Of a stretch of DNA of 36,322 bases, positions 24,676 to 34,500 are shown in pieces. Source of the DNA: Deltaproteobacteria bacterium (GTDB taxonomy: Bacteria; Myxococcota_A; Polyangia; JAAYKL01). The notes below the pieces were generated by a model. That model made no database searches, had not been told where the DNA came from, and saw only the letters and a list, made by a program, of their open reading frames with translations. The translations under genes and the position numbers were made by a program. The first letter of the stretch is position 1. Each line of letters opens with the position of its first letter. The stretch covers positions 1-36,322 of the forward strand of contig JAFGQN010000152.1 in NCBI GenBank assembly GCA_016935665.1. Reading direction: 5' to 3'.

Positions 24676-24704
24676 TTGACAAAGTGTTGATGAGTTTTTA
24701 TAAA
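24676..24704 (+). promoter_or_regulatory. Near-consensus sigma70 promoter of the regulator gene
   Basis: TTGACA (24676-24681), a 17-base spacer and TATAAA (24699-24704). The expected transcription start near 24711 leaves a leader of only about nine bases before the ATG at 24720. A regulator bound across this site would autorepress. Confidence 0.55.
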
Positions 24705-24719
24705 AAAGGAACAAATGCT

Positions 24720-25625
24720 ATGAATAAAATTGAAGCTAAAAACAGGCACATTAGTATTGGTGGACTCGCCGCAGGGAGTGGCGTCCCGGTGGAAACCATT
24801 CGAAACTGGGAGCTTCGCTACGGGTTCCCAGAGCCATTGCGTCTGGATTCCGGACATCGACGATATCATATGAATCTCATCAGCCGGTTGCGGAAAATAA
24901 AGTCATTGGTTGATGCGGGGTATAAGCCGTCTTTCGCTGTGAACCTGGATGAACAGGAAATTGACCAGCTATTGCTTTCCGCCTCCGCGGAGGGACATAT
25001 TAATGAAATAGAGAATGAGGATTCTTTGACGGCGGTGCGCAGATGGATGATGCTGGCCCAGGCTATGAATGTGGTGGAGCTCAATCGAATACTGGCCCGA
25101 GATTGGAATCGTGTGGGCGCGAGGCGATTTATTTTTGAGTTGGCGCTTCCGTTTTTGCGGGAAATTGGAAACAGATGGGAAACGGGGGGGTTCTCGGTGG
25201 CTCACGAGCATTTTGCCAGTGAAGTGCTGCAGACGTTTTTCGCATCCCGATGGAGGCCTCTGATCAGCAGCCATCACCACCGCAAACTGGTGCTGGCCAA
25301 TCAGGAAGGGGACCTGCATAGTCTGGGATTGCAGATGGCCGCAGTGCTTTCGGCGCTACATAATGTGGAGCCTCTTTTCCTCGGACCCAACACGCCACTG
25401 CAGGATATTATCATTGCGGCCAAAGAACAGAAAGCCAGTGCGGTTGTTATTGGGCTGTCTTCTGTGTCAGATCCCGAAAAATCCGCTCATTTCCTCGAAA
25501 CGCTGCAGCAGCGGCTTCTGGGCGTCCGGCTGGCGTTCGGTGGCAATGACAAACTCCCCACCATGTCAAACGTGGAGTACATCGCGTCACTGGAAGATTT
25601 TGACGCGTGGTGCCGGAATATTTAG
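24720..25625 (+). CDS. MerR-family regulator with B12-binding domain, CarH/LitR-like
   Basis: This is a 301-aa regulator. Residues ~10-75 form a MerR winged helix (ISIGGLAAGSGVPVETIRNWE, GHRRY). Residues ~100-175 are the helical cobalamin cap, with W153-x9-E163-H164, the CarH/LitR signature in which Trp caps the cobalamin and His is the upper ligand. Residues ~188-300 are the B12-binding Rossmann domain with D198-x-H200-x-x-G203 supplying the lower ligand, then FLGPNTPLQDII and VVIGLSS. CarH proteins bind adenosylcobalamin, form tetramers that repress in the dark, and fall apart in light. Start: ATG at 24720; the GTG at 24666 would precede the promoter. It is divergent from the exbB operon, so it likely controls itself and perhaps that operon. 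A light-independent B12 sensor of the CarA type is the alternative. Confidence 0.9.
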   Translation: MNKIEAKNRHISIGGLAAGSGVPVETIRNWELRYGFPEPLRLDSGHRRYHMNLISRLRKIKSLVDAGYKPSFAVNLDEQEIDQLLLSASAEGHINEIENEDSLTAVRRWMMLAQAMNVVELNRILARDWNRVGARRFIFELALPFLREIGNRWETGGFSVAHEHFASEVLQTFFASRWRPLISSHHHRKLVLANQEGDLHSLGLQMAAVLSALHNVEPLFLGPNTPLQDIIIAAKEQKASAVVIGLSSVSDPEKSAHFLETLQQRLLGVRLAFGGNDKLPTMSNVEYIASLEDFDAWCRNI

Positions 25626-25677
25626 CTTAAAATTCCGAATGGTTACGCGTTTGATACACGCAACGCCATAGAGGCGC

Positions 25678-26049
25678 CTATGCCAGGATTCGGTTGACGC
25701 CCTGAATGCTGTGCATCAATTCTGAATGAACTTTGCTGGATTCACCCCCAAAGCCGCACAGGTATAAATTTCCCACATCGGTGGAAAGGGATAAAATGGT
25801 CACCATTTTTTCCGGACCGTTGTCGATGGCGACTTTGCCCTGCCACACTTTTTTCCCGGGGACCAGACTGGGAGCCAATGCTGCAATTTCCTGATCCTCG
25901 AGCACCTTGCCTGCGCCTGCAACAGCGAACCCCTGGTCTTCGGTCAGTATCACAGACTGAAAATTCGCCCGCTCAACGGATGCCGCCAGTTGCAATTCCA
26001 GTGCTTCGTGTATGTTGTGACTTCTTTTGACTCTACGTTCAGTTCTCAT
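25678..26049 (-). CDS. Roadblock/LC7-like small protein
   Basis: This is a 123-aa soluble protein. The start at 26049 follows GGAGG by about seven bases; the open frame upstream to 26172 is spurious because it overlaps the patatin gene end. The pattern (basic N-terminus; helix EALELQLAASVERANF; strand SVILTEDQGFAVAGAG; helix DQEIAALAPSL; strands with KMVTILSLSTDVGNLYLCGFGG; final helix HSELMHSIQGVNRIL) resembles a single roadblock/LC7 domain. Bacterial examples act as GTPase-activating partners of MglA-like or other small GTPases. No GTPase gene lies nearby. Convergent with the B12 regulator. The fold call is moderate and no catalytic residue can be pointed to. Confidence 0.5.
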   Translation of the reverse strand: MRTERRVKRSHNIHEALELQLAASVERANFQSVILTEDQGFAVAGAGKVLEDQEIAALAPSLVPGKKVWQGKVAIDNGPEKMVTILSLSTDVGNLYLCGFGGESSKVHSELMHSIQGVNRILA

Positions 26050-26081
26050 TGCTAAACCTCCATGCAGATAGCTTTTCACAC

Positions 26082-26094
26082 AATGTACTACATT
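26082..26094. promoter_or_regulatory. Perfect palindrome AATGTA-C-TACATT upstream of the roadblock-like gene
   Basis: A 6-1-6 dyad lies 33 bases before the start codon and 35 bases after the patatin stop. It is operator-like; no matching regulator is known. Confidence 0.35.
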
Positions 26095-26128
26095 ATGCCA
26101 CATGGGGCAAGAAAAGTTCCAAACGGGG

Positions 26129-28714
26129 TCAGAAAGGGGAAATCCACTGCCAGCCGATTTCCAGAAAACCATTTAAAACTGTGGAACCGTTGCTGCTCAT
26201 CGGTTTAAAAAAATCGGGGAACCACTCCATGCCGCCCTGGACACGGACCCGTTCGTAGAATGTCAGTGCCAAAAAGACCTGCCCCACGGGCGCCGAACAG
26301 TCGCGGCTGTCGATGACAAACTGATCCATGTCGCATGCGCCTTTGGAAAAGTGATCACCGGTACTGAGCTGGTAGCCCACTCTAAATCCCAGACGTCCCT
26401 GAATGACCGGAGATGACCACGATGTTTTTTCCAGCTCCAGTCCTAAAAGCGGTGTCATTGCAAATACATTGGGGGCGGGGCTCATCAATTCGTAGAGGCC
26501 TTTGGCCTGCAAACCCAGGTTGAATCGAATCCACCTTGCAGGCGCATACCGACCTGCCGCGCTTAATCCCACCTCCGCGCCTTTTCCCGCACCCACATAA
26601 ATGATAACCTGCGGTGGCTGATATTTAAAAAAGTTAAGCCCTGGCTTTCCAAGCACACGAATGGCCACGCTCTCCGCCTGAGGGAGTTTCTTGGCGTAAT
26701 CGTCCAGGGCGCCCGCCAGAATCTCCCTAATCCGCGACATGGCCTGCCACGCCTCCTGACGACTGAGTCCCAGATCGTTGAACCAGAAATCGTACTGTTC
26801 CAGCAGGCGCATGGTGTATTCGAACTTCGTCTCGTCGCCTTTGCGGACCCAGTCCTTTTTAAAATCACCGTGTCGAATGGGTTGCACCATCGGCGGCAAC
26901 TTGCCTTTCATCCCCTGTATACAGTGCGGGTGGTCAATGGTCTCATCAAGTTTGAGCACACTGCATGTGTCGTACAAACGGTTGAGAGAAATCTGCAGCA
27001 GGATGCGGAAATCCTCCAGATGATCGCCATTGCACGCAGAGGCCAGTTGCTGCTCCCCGTCAAAATATGCGCGCATACAATAGTATGGACTCCAGGAGGC
27101 TTTCTTCGTCGCGGATTCGGTGTGTTCCGGATAGCGAATCCGTATTCCGGACAACTTTTCCATATGGAAGGTGGAAAGAACGTCGTTTTGCAGGTACTGG
27201 TGCGCATCGTGCATACCCATATAAAAATCGTATATTCGGAATTTCTCCTCAAAAAAACCGAAGAAATTAGCCAGAAGTCCACTGGCGGTGGGAAAGCTTG
27301 TCTCTGTGAGAAAAATGCGCTGTTTCACTTCCGGATGGTGATCCAGCAGCACGTAAATTTCCTTCGCCTGAGCGGATTTGACAAATCCCTGAGAATACGA
27401 TCCAAAGGTTGGAAACAATGCTTCAATTCGACGATGCACTGCCTCGGGCTTGTACGTGGGGTATGATTCGTTCAGCGCGTCGAGGTACAGAAAAAAAAAG
27501 TTGTCGGGCAGATTTCCCTCATTACTGTTGGGTATTTCCCGCCATTGGTATTTGTCATTCACGGCTTCCAGACCCGCCTTGCCGATTCGATATGCCAGAC
27601 CCAGCGGATTTCTGTCGAACATGGAGCCATCGACAAACAACTCCCGGTACTCCGGGGTATCGCATTTATGGATGAGATATTCATCCGAACTGGACGACTC
27701 ATGGTTACTTTCTTCGCCCTTGGCCGACGTCATGCAAAACGCCAATTCCTGGGCGGGAAATGCCAGAGGGAACGCGGATGAGGCAAACATCAACTGTTTA
27801 ATGACGCCAAAGTTGGTAACGCTCTTTTGGCTCCCTTCCTTTCCAGGGGTCACAAACGGCAGCAGCGGCTGTGGCGTACCGTGGGCGCGGTCCACGTAGT
27901 TGGTCACCATGGGCAGCTTTCCCTTGCCTCGGCCCTTGATGCGGAAAACAAATTTCTCTTCCTGTCTTGGAACTGAAAAATCACCACTGACACCCACCTT
28001 GCGACTCTTGACGCGTGTCGCCGTGGCGCCCACCACCATATCGAGAGATTCCTCGAGACCTTTGTTCCATTCGGATTCCATTTGATTGGCCAGTGTTTCA
28101 AATATTTTTCTTGACGAAAGCGCCAGTGGCGGCGCATCGGCCACATCGAGCAGCTCGGTGATACTCATGTCGGTCCAGATGCGATAAAAAAGACTTTCGT
28201 CCGGTGAACTGATGAGCTCGTTCCCGAGCGAAATGACCGAAATGAGAGAGTTGATGGTTCCCGCAGAAGACCCCGTTACCACTCGCGGCGCAAACAACTC
28301 CGGATTTAATTTTGCCACTTCCACCAGGTAATACAGATAACCTGCCTGATACGCCCCCAAAGAAACACCGCCGCTGGTTGTCAGCGACAGGTTTACCGGC
28401 AATGCGGGGGGCGACATGTTTTCCTGCGGAACGGGGGCAACGGTGCTCGGCGTTGACAATGTGTCATCCGGGGTGCCGGTTTCATCACTGGTATCGATGT
28501 CGGTATCTTTTTCGGCGGAATCGTTGCTGGAATCCATGCCTGTGGCGTTCGATACAGCACGTCTGTCATCGTCTGCCCCATTCGTTTTCCCGCTGTTTGA
28601 GGGCGCCTTTTTGCCCGAAGCCCCAAAAGAGAAAATACAGAGCAGCGCGACCAGCATCCCGCGCCACCAGATAATCTTCCATGTGTTTGTTTTCCCTCTG
28701 TACATCCGTTTCAT
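26129..28714 (-). CDS. Patatin-like phospholipase with probable C-terminal outer-membrane barrel
   Basis: This is an 861-aa protein. It has an N-terminal signal (WWRGMLVALLCIFSFGASG) and a low-complexity Ser/Thr/Asp linker to about 105. The patatin domain has the oxyanion loop GGVSLGAYQAG at 115-125, nucleophile S150 in GSSAG and D362 of the dyad in VDGSMFDRNP. The dyad is complete, so lipase activity is likely. The last ~170 residues (from GAGKGAEVGLSAAGRYAP) alternate like amphipathic strands and end WQWISPF, consistent with a small beta-barrel. This recalls type Vd patatin autotransporters such as PlpD, but no POTRA domain is recognised between passenger and barrel. No Lgt-type lipobox is seen. 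Divergent from the MscS gene. Confidence 0.88.
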   Translation of the reverse strand: MKRMYRGKTNTWKIIWWRGMLVALLCIFSFGASGKKAPSNSGKTNGADDDRRAVSNATGMDSSNDSAEKDTDIDTSDETGTPDDTLSTPSTVAPVPQENMSPPALPVNLSLTTSGGVSLGAYQAGYLYYLVEVAKLNPELFAPRVVTGSSAGTINSLISVISLGNELISSPDESLFYRIWTDMSITELLDVADAPPLALSSRKIFETLANQMESEWNKGLEESLDMVVGATATRVKSRKVGVSGDFSVPRQEEKFVFRIKGRGKGKLPMVTNYVDRAHGTPQPLLPFVTPGKEGSQKSVTNFGVIKQLMFASSAFPLAFPAQELAFCMTSAKGEESNHESSSSDEYLIHKCDTPEYRELFVDGSMFDRNPLGLAYRIGKAGLEAVNDKYQWREIPNSNEGNLPDNFFFLYLDALNESYPTYKPEAVHRRIEALFPTFGSYSQGFVKSAQAKEIYVLLDHHPEVKQRIFLTETSFPTASGLLANFFGFFEEKFRIYDFYMGMHDAHQYLQNDVLSTFHMEKLSGIRIRYPEHTESATKKASWSPYYCMRAYFDGEQQLASACNGDHLEDFRILLQISLNRLYDTCSVLKLDETIDHPHCIQGMKGKLPPMVQPIRHGDFKKDWVRKGDETKFEYTMRLLEQYDFWFNDLGLSRQEAWQAMSRIREILAGALDDYAKKLPQAESVAIRVLGKPGLNFFKYQPPQVIIYVGAGKGAEVGLSAAGRYAPARWIRFNLGLQAKGLYELMSPAPNVFAMTPLLGLELEKTSWSSPVIQGRLGFRVGYQLSTGDHFSKGACDMDQFVIDSRDCSAPVGQVFLALTFYERVRVQGGMEWFPDFFKPMSSNGSTVLNGFLEIGWQWISPF

Positions 28715-28872
28715 TGTTCCATCATAAAAATTCTTTGAAAATGAGGGGCTTGCTCACAAACCGCATTAATTGTAGAGCTTAATTCAAAATCAGTCATCAT
28801 TCACTTTTATGGAGATCTTCCAGCAGAACGCAAATATTGAATCGATGACAGGCTTATCAGGAAGGACCATAG

Positions 28873-29988
28873 ATGGAAACACTTTTAGCGTTTTTCAAAG
28901 CAGAGCTGCTGGGGATTGCCCTTTGGGTATACCTGGCATCGCTGGGAGCAATTGTTGCGGGCTTCGTTGGCAAAAAGCTGGTGAACATAATATTTCAGCG
29001 GTTGCAAAAACTTACAGCCAAAACGGCAGTGGAATTCGATGACATATTTATTTCCGCGCTCGACAAGCCAGTGGAATGGGGGGTGGCCCTTGGGGGCGTG
29101 TTTATTGCGTTGTTAATATTGCCCCTCCCGGAGGAACCCATCAATTTTGCCCAATTTGTGTCGGCGATGCTCTCCAGCGCCGCACTGGTGTTGATGGTGT
29201 GGTTTTGCATTCGGTTGGTGGACGGCATTACAAACTGGTGGGGAAAAAAGGCCGCACAGACCGAAAGTCGTCTGGATGATCAGCTGGTCCCCATTATCCG
29301 CAAAAGTTTAAAAGCGTTTTTATATGTCATTGGTGTCGTGCTGATTCTGCAAAACCTCGGTTATTCCGTCAGCAGTCTGCTGGCGGGATTGGGAATTGGT
29401 GGTTTGGCCGTGGCTATGGCGGCCAAGGACACGGTAGCCAATCTGTTTGGGTCTCTGGTGATTTTTCTCGATAAGCCATTCCAGGTTGGAGATTGGATTG
29501 AAATGTCCAGTGTCGAAGGTACCGTGGAGGAGATTGGTTTGCGCACCACCCGCATTCGCACCTTTGCCAACAGCCGCATTTCCGTTCCCAATTCCAGTTT
29601 TACCACCGACGCGGTCAACAACTGGTCCCAAATGAAAAAGCGGCGAATCAAAATGACTATTGGCGTCACATATTCCACACCTTCCACCAAACTGAACGAT
29701 CTCGTGATTGCCATCCGGCAGCTCATCGCTGACAACCCCAAAATCAGAAATGATTTTTACCTGGTTAATTTTGACAATTTCGGTTCCAGCAGCCTGGACA
29801 TTTTTATTTACTGCTTCACCGAAACCACCAACTGGGGCGAATTTCTTCAGGCCAAGCAGGAATTTATGCTTTCCATAATGGATACCGTTGAATCCATGGG
29901 GCTCAGTTTTGCATTTCCCACGCAGTCCGTTCATGTGGAGTCTCTGCCGCAGGACAAGGGGGTACTCCTGTCCCAGCGTCCGCGCTAA
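28873..29988 (+). CDS. MscS-family mechanosensitive ion channel
   Basis: This is a 371-aa inner-membrane channel. Four to five hydrophobic helices (LLGIALWVYLASLGAIVAGF, WGVALGGVFIALLILPLP, SSAALVLMVWFCIRLV, FLYVIGVVLILQNLGY) precede the pore helix with Gly/Ala packing, SSLLAGLGIGGLAVAMAAKDTVANLFGS. The cytoplasmic beta domain follows with DKPFQVGDWIEMSSVEGTVEEIGLRTTRIRT and SRISVPNSSFTTDAVNNWS, both family hallmarks. It opens under membrane tension to release osmolytes on osmotic downshift. The start at 28873 is supported by GGAAGGA about eight bases upstream. It is monocistronic, followed by a hairpin. Confidence 0.93.
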   Translation: METLLAFFKAELLGIALWVYLASLGAIVAGFVGKKLVNIIFQRLQKLTAKTAVEFDDIFISALDKPVEWGVALGGVFIALLILPLPEEPINFAQFVSAMLSSAALVLMVWFCIRLVDGITNWWGKKAAQTESRLDDQLVPIIRKSLKAFLYVIGVVLILQNLGYSVSSLLAGLGIGGLAVAMAAKDTVANLFGSLVIFLDKPFQVGDWIEMSSVEGTVEEIGLRTTRIRTFANSRISVPNSSFTTDAVNNWSQMKKRRIKMTIGVTYSTPSTKLNDLVIAIRQLIADNPKIRNDFYLVNFDNFGSSSLDIFIYCFTETTNWGEFLQAKQEFMLSIMDTVESMGLSFAFPTQSVHVESLPQDKGVLLSQRPR

Positions 29989-30026
29989 ACGGTTTGTGTG
30001 TCAAAACCGTCTGCGAAATCTTTTTT
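29989..30026 (+). terminator. Possible terminator after the MscS gene
   Basis: ACGGTTT-N8-AAACCGT forms a seven-base stem starting directly at the stop codon. Six T residues follow after a ten-base gap, which is longer than in classic intrinsic terminators. Confidence 0.4.
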
Positions 30027-30190
30027 CAGCCGCACATTATTTCATGTCTGTTTCCGGTTATTCGGGGGGATTAGCCAAATTGTCTCGGATGGAGAATGTT
30101 TCACAAGTACGTTCGGCAGTTGCCCGCCGCGTTTTATGAGGTAGCTTTGTTACACACTCTTTTAAAAAACGTAATCATGGAGGGATGACT

Positions 30191-31219
30191 ATGAAAAGCA
30201 CCAACTTCAACGACTTGTTCAACCGTGTCACGACAACTCTGTTTTCGATTGCAGCGTTGCTGGTGGTGGCGTGTGGCGGGGCACCACCTCCTGAAACCAT
30301 GCCCGACGAGGAAATGACGTCTGAGGCGGCTCCCGCAGCGGAAGCGGCACCGGACAAAGAAGCCCAGTCTGTCGCAGAAGAGCCTACAGCCGAACCGGCG
30401 CCAGCAGCACAAAGTGATGACAATTCCGCAAAACCCATTGCTGATGAGAAAGCGGCTGAAGCCAAAGAGGCTACCGAGGAAAAAGCGGAGGGGGAAAAAG
30501 AGCCCGAAGAAGCGGCGCCGGCGGTGGAAAAACTGGTGATTTCGGATAAGCCCCTCGATGAACAGATTAAAGAAACCAAAGACCAAATCAAAGAAACTAA
30601 AAAAGCGCTGGCCAATGCTAAAAAAAGTTCAAAATCCGCGGAAGTCAGAATGAAAATGGCGGAAAAGGCCAAGCTGAAGGTCGAAGAGAAAAACAAGGTG
30701 GATGTGACTGCGTTGACCTCGGCGCAGGAAAAACAAACAATGCTGGATGAGCAACTGAAGGAGGCCAACCGTATTCTGGCGCTGGGGGAAGATGCCCTTA
30801 AAACCATGAAGGAACGAGAGGCCGATGCCAAAACGCCCAAAGAGAAAAAGGATGTTGAAGATAGCATTCAATCCCAGAAACAGTTTGTGGGGCAGAAAAA
30901 AGCCCTCGTTAGAAAGAAGACTGAAGCGCTGGAGGAAGTTAAAAAGACCATTGAGTTTGCACAAAAAAAGGCCGACAAAACTGGTGACGCCTTAAAGGAA
31001 AAAACAGCCGCTTACGACGAGGCTGCGAAAATCAGCGTCGCAGAGACGCAGGCGTTTGAAGCCGCCAACGCAAAATTGACTATGCTGAACGAACATCTGG
31101 AAGCGCTTAAAGAGAAACAGAAAGAAGAAAAGGAAGCGGCCAAATTAGCAGCAAAGAAAGCAAAGGAAGACGAAAAGGCCGCCAAAGAAGCTGAAAAAGA
31201 GGCAAAGAAAACTGAATAG
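30191..31219 (+). CDS. Coiled-coil, Lys/Ala/Glu-rich lipoprotein
   Basis: This is a 342-aa predicted lipoprotein. The lipobox in TTLFSIAALLVVAC puts Cys at residue 28. Residues ~30-115 are Ala/Pro/Glu-rich and flexible; residues ~118-342 are almost uninterrupted charged helix with heptad-like spacing (KETKDQIKETKKALANAKK, AKLTMLNEHLEALKEKQ), a probable long coiled coil. GGAGGG precedes the second ATG (30191) by about six bases; the ATG at 30185 is too close. The stop at 31217-31219 interrupts a Lys/Ala tail that continues in another frame. A role as an envelope spacer or cell-wall-binding lipoprotein is plausible, but no family is recognised. Confidence 0.75.
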   Translation: MKSTNFNDLFNRVTTTLFSIAALLVVACGGAPPPETMPDEEMTSEAAPAAEAAPDKEAQSVAEEPTAEPAPAAQSDDNSAKPIADEKAAEAKEATEEKAEGEKEPEEAAPAVEKLVISDKPLDEQIKETKDQIKETKKALANAKKSSKSAEVRMKMAEKAKLKVEEKNKVDVTALTSAQEKQTMLDEQLKEANRILALGEDALKTMKEREADAKTPKEKKDVEDSIQSQKQFVGQKKALVRKKTEALEEVKKTIEFAQKKADKTGDALKEKTAAYDEAAKISVAETQAFEAANAKLTMLNEHLEALKEKQKEEKEAAKLAAKKAKEDEKAAKEAEKEAKKTE

Positions 31220-31371
31220 AAGCGGCCAAAGACGCAAAAGCCACCGGGAAGGCCGACGCAAAAGCAGAGAAAGCAGACGAAAAGGCTGAAAAAGCAGTAT
31301 AAAAGGAAGTCGCAAAGGACGAGAAGAAGGCAGATAAAAAGCCTGAAAAAAAAATGATCTCGACTTAGGGC
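31220..31371 (+). pseudogene. Out-of-frame remainder of the coiled-coil lipoprotein tail
   Basis: Directly after the TAG, another frame reads AAKDATGK-like sequence: A-A-K-D-A-K-A-T-G-K, then A-E-K-A-D-E-K, a TAA, and more of the same composition to a TAG at about 31369. The composition matches the preceding gene exactly. An indel around 31213-31216 cut the tail off, and a second stop arose later. No start signal is present. Confidence 0.5.
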
Positions 31372-31471
31372 GTCGAAGCTGATGTTGCAGTTCCGATTCA
31401 CCCCGAATAATTCTGCGGGTTGAATAAACAAAACAATGGGGTTGTGAACCGGTAAACAAGTGCCAATCTAC

Positions 31472-31517
31472 CGTTCTTCAGTTGTTCGTATTTAATACAG
31501 AACGTCGCTTTTTTTTT
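31472..31517 (+). terminator. Possible terminator before the GH31 gene
   Basis: CGTTCT and AGAACG (31472-31477 and 31499-31504) pair around a loop containing the small palindrome GTATTTAATAC. A run of nine T residues follows at 31509-31517. It would end transcripts of the lipoprotein gene. The stem is short. Confidence 0.35.
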
Positions 31518-31599
31518 CAATTTGTTGATTGCATCCGACAAATTTCAGGGCATGATTGTGAAACATAAAAAATGTATATAAAAAGGAAAGGGGATCCGC

Positions 31600-34500
31600 A
31601 TGAGTACTCTCACCCGAGCGATTGTCATGGGAATAGTGCTAATGTTTTTTTGTGGCAACGTCGCTGCAGAAGTTAAGCGCAGCAAATTTTCGAATGGCAG
31701 TATGTATCTGGTTGTTGAAATTTTAAGTGACAACCTGATTCATTGTGAAGTGTCAGCGATTGGCGAGGGACCGTCTGTGGAACAGGCCCTGTACACTTCG
31801 CCCATGGTGTTGAAAAAAGATTACGACGGTCCGTCGCAGTTTGTTAATACAGGAAATATCCTTGAAACAAAGACCACCCGTATGGAAGTCAACCCGCAGA
31901 ATCTGTGTGTTTCCTTCAAAGGTCGCACCGGCGCACGCCAATATCTGACGACCATTTGCCCTGACGATATGTTTTCGGCGTTTAAGGGGGTGAATATCGA
32001 TGCAAAAAAAATTCAAAGCGTCTATGGGCTTGGGCAGCAGTTTAAAAGCCTGGGGTCCGCAAACGGCGATTGGGTGTCGCTTGGTGTCCGGGAAGGTGGC
32101 CGCATGGGAAACAATTTCGACAACTTTCAAAATGCCGCAGTGGGGAACGTTCAAATTCCGGTAATGTATGCCGTTGGCGAAAAGAACCTGAATTGGGCAT
32201 TGTTTTATGACAATGTGTACAGGCAGCGATGGGACTTCACTGTGAACTGGTGGAAGGTACGCGGCTATGGTGACCAGTTGCGGTTTTATGTGATTACCGG
32301 AGATGACTTACCCGCCCTCCGCAATACATACATGGTGTTGACCGGCACGCCACCGGTTCCGCCGAAGAAGGCGTTTGGTATGTGGGTGTCGGAGTTTGGG
32401 TATGATAATTTCGAACAAATTGACCAGCTGCTTACCGGCCTGCGAAACAACACATTTCCCGTGGATGGATTTGTGCTGGATTTAAACTGGTTTGGTGGCA
32501 TTGATTTAAACGACAAATCCTTAAGCAGAATGGGGCGACTGAATTGGGAGGAATCGGCAGACGGTAAGTACTCTTTTCCGAATCCCGACGCAAAAATAAA
32601 GCAGTACGCAAATGATCACATTTCCATTGCGGCTATTGAGGAGTCCTATCTGGCCAATTCGGAATACGTGGATACATATACACAGATTCCCAAACAATTG
32701 CTCGCCTTCCAGCGGACGGGGGATAAGTGCAACAGCGCAAACCGAGGCACGCCCGCCGAGGTGAAAAACCAGTTCTGGGGCGATGGTCACATGCTGGATT
32801 GGTCCAATCCGGAAACCGGGAAGTGGATTCATAGCAATAGACGCTATCCCAATTTGGCCCTCCCTGGAGTGCATACCCACTGGACGGATTTGGGTGAACC
32901 TGAGGGATATAACGCCGCCGCCTGTTATAACGGTGTAGAAACGACACCCACAGGACAAAAGAATGAACACAGTGATATTCACAATATTTACAATCTGCTA
33001 TGGAACAAGTCTATTTGGGATGGATATGTCAGCAGGCAGGGCGTGGCCGATAAACTTGGCATAGTGAATGCCCGACCATTTATTTTGACGCGATCGGGCG
33101 CCGCGGGAACGCAGCGTTTCGGGGCGGCCATGTGGTCCGGGGATATCGCAAGTAACCTGCAATCTCTGGCGACTCACATGAATGCGCAGATGCATATGTC
33201 ATTTTCAGGCATCGATTACTACTCATCTGATTGCGGGGGGTTCAGACGGGAAGTATTGCCCCATAATGATAAGCAGGGCAGTTATCGCGGCTACGACAGT
33301 GAAAACTATACCCAGTGGTTTGCCAATAGCGCATGGTTCGATGTTCCGGTTCGTCCCCATACCGATAATGAATTTGCCATCGTCAACCCGCCGTACGATA
33401 CAGCGCCGCACCTGGTTGGAAAGGAAATGAGCAACCTGGTGAATATTCGTCAACGATACGAGTTGATTCCGTATTATTACAGCCTTGCCTACAGAGCCTT
33501 TCTGTACGGTGAACCGGTGATTGCACCGCCCGTTTTTTATTATCAGAATGATACGATGCTTCGCCAGATGGGGCATGAAAAGATGATAGGTAAAGATATA
33601 CTGGTGGGTGTTGCCGCTGGTTACGGCGAGTACGACAGAGATGTTTATCTGCCACAGGGAAAATGGGTAAACTATCACACCAATGAGTGGGTGGACAGTT
33701 CAGGAGAGTGGTATGCCAATATCCCCGAATATCGTTCCGGATTTTTCAGACTGCCCGCGTTTGTTCGCGAGGGTGCCATTATTCCTCAAATGGCAGTGGG
33801 CACAGATACCAAAGATGTGTTTGGCCACCGCAAACAGGGTGCGGCCGTTCGCGACGAACTGGTACTGAGAGTGTATGCCGCTCCAAAGAAGTCGGCGTTT
33901 ACCCTGTATGAAGACGACGGCATTTCCCTTGGCTACGACAGTGAAGGCAGACCGCTGTACCAGTATCGTACAACCGACATCTTTCAACAGATGAGAGGGA
34001 AAACAGTGTCTGTGACCATAGACTCAGCGGTGGATGTTAATGCCCAGACTCCCCTTGAGGGACTTCCAGGTGCACGACAGAACGTGGTAAAACTCATTGT
34101 AAAAGACGCCGTTGCCACCGGTGTCACGTTAAATGGCGAACAATTACCCGAACATTCCACCCTTGAGGCTTTTAGAGCCGCCAGAAGTGGGTGGTTCAAC
34201 GCTTCGGTAAACTTCATTGCCGCCAAGTCAGACAGCGAGGATGTTTCAGCGGTAAAAGAATTTAAATTCACTCTCAAAGCGGCGCCACCTTTATCATCGG
34301 TAAACTTCGTTTGCGACCAAAGCTGGACAAACCCCGGCCAGAGCATTTATGTGGTTGGAGACATTCCCGAGTTGGGAGACGGAGATGCGAGCCTGGCGGT
34401 TAAGCTGGACCCCAATGTCTACTGGGAATATATTTACAATCCACCTCCCGGCGGCAATGGCATTGGTCCGTCTCAACCGGTTTGGACCGGAGTAGTAAGG

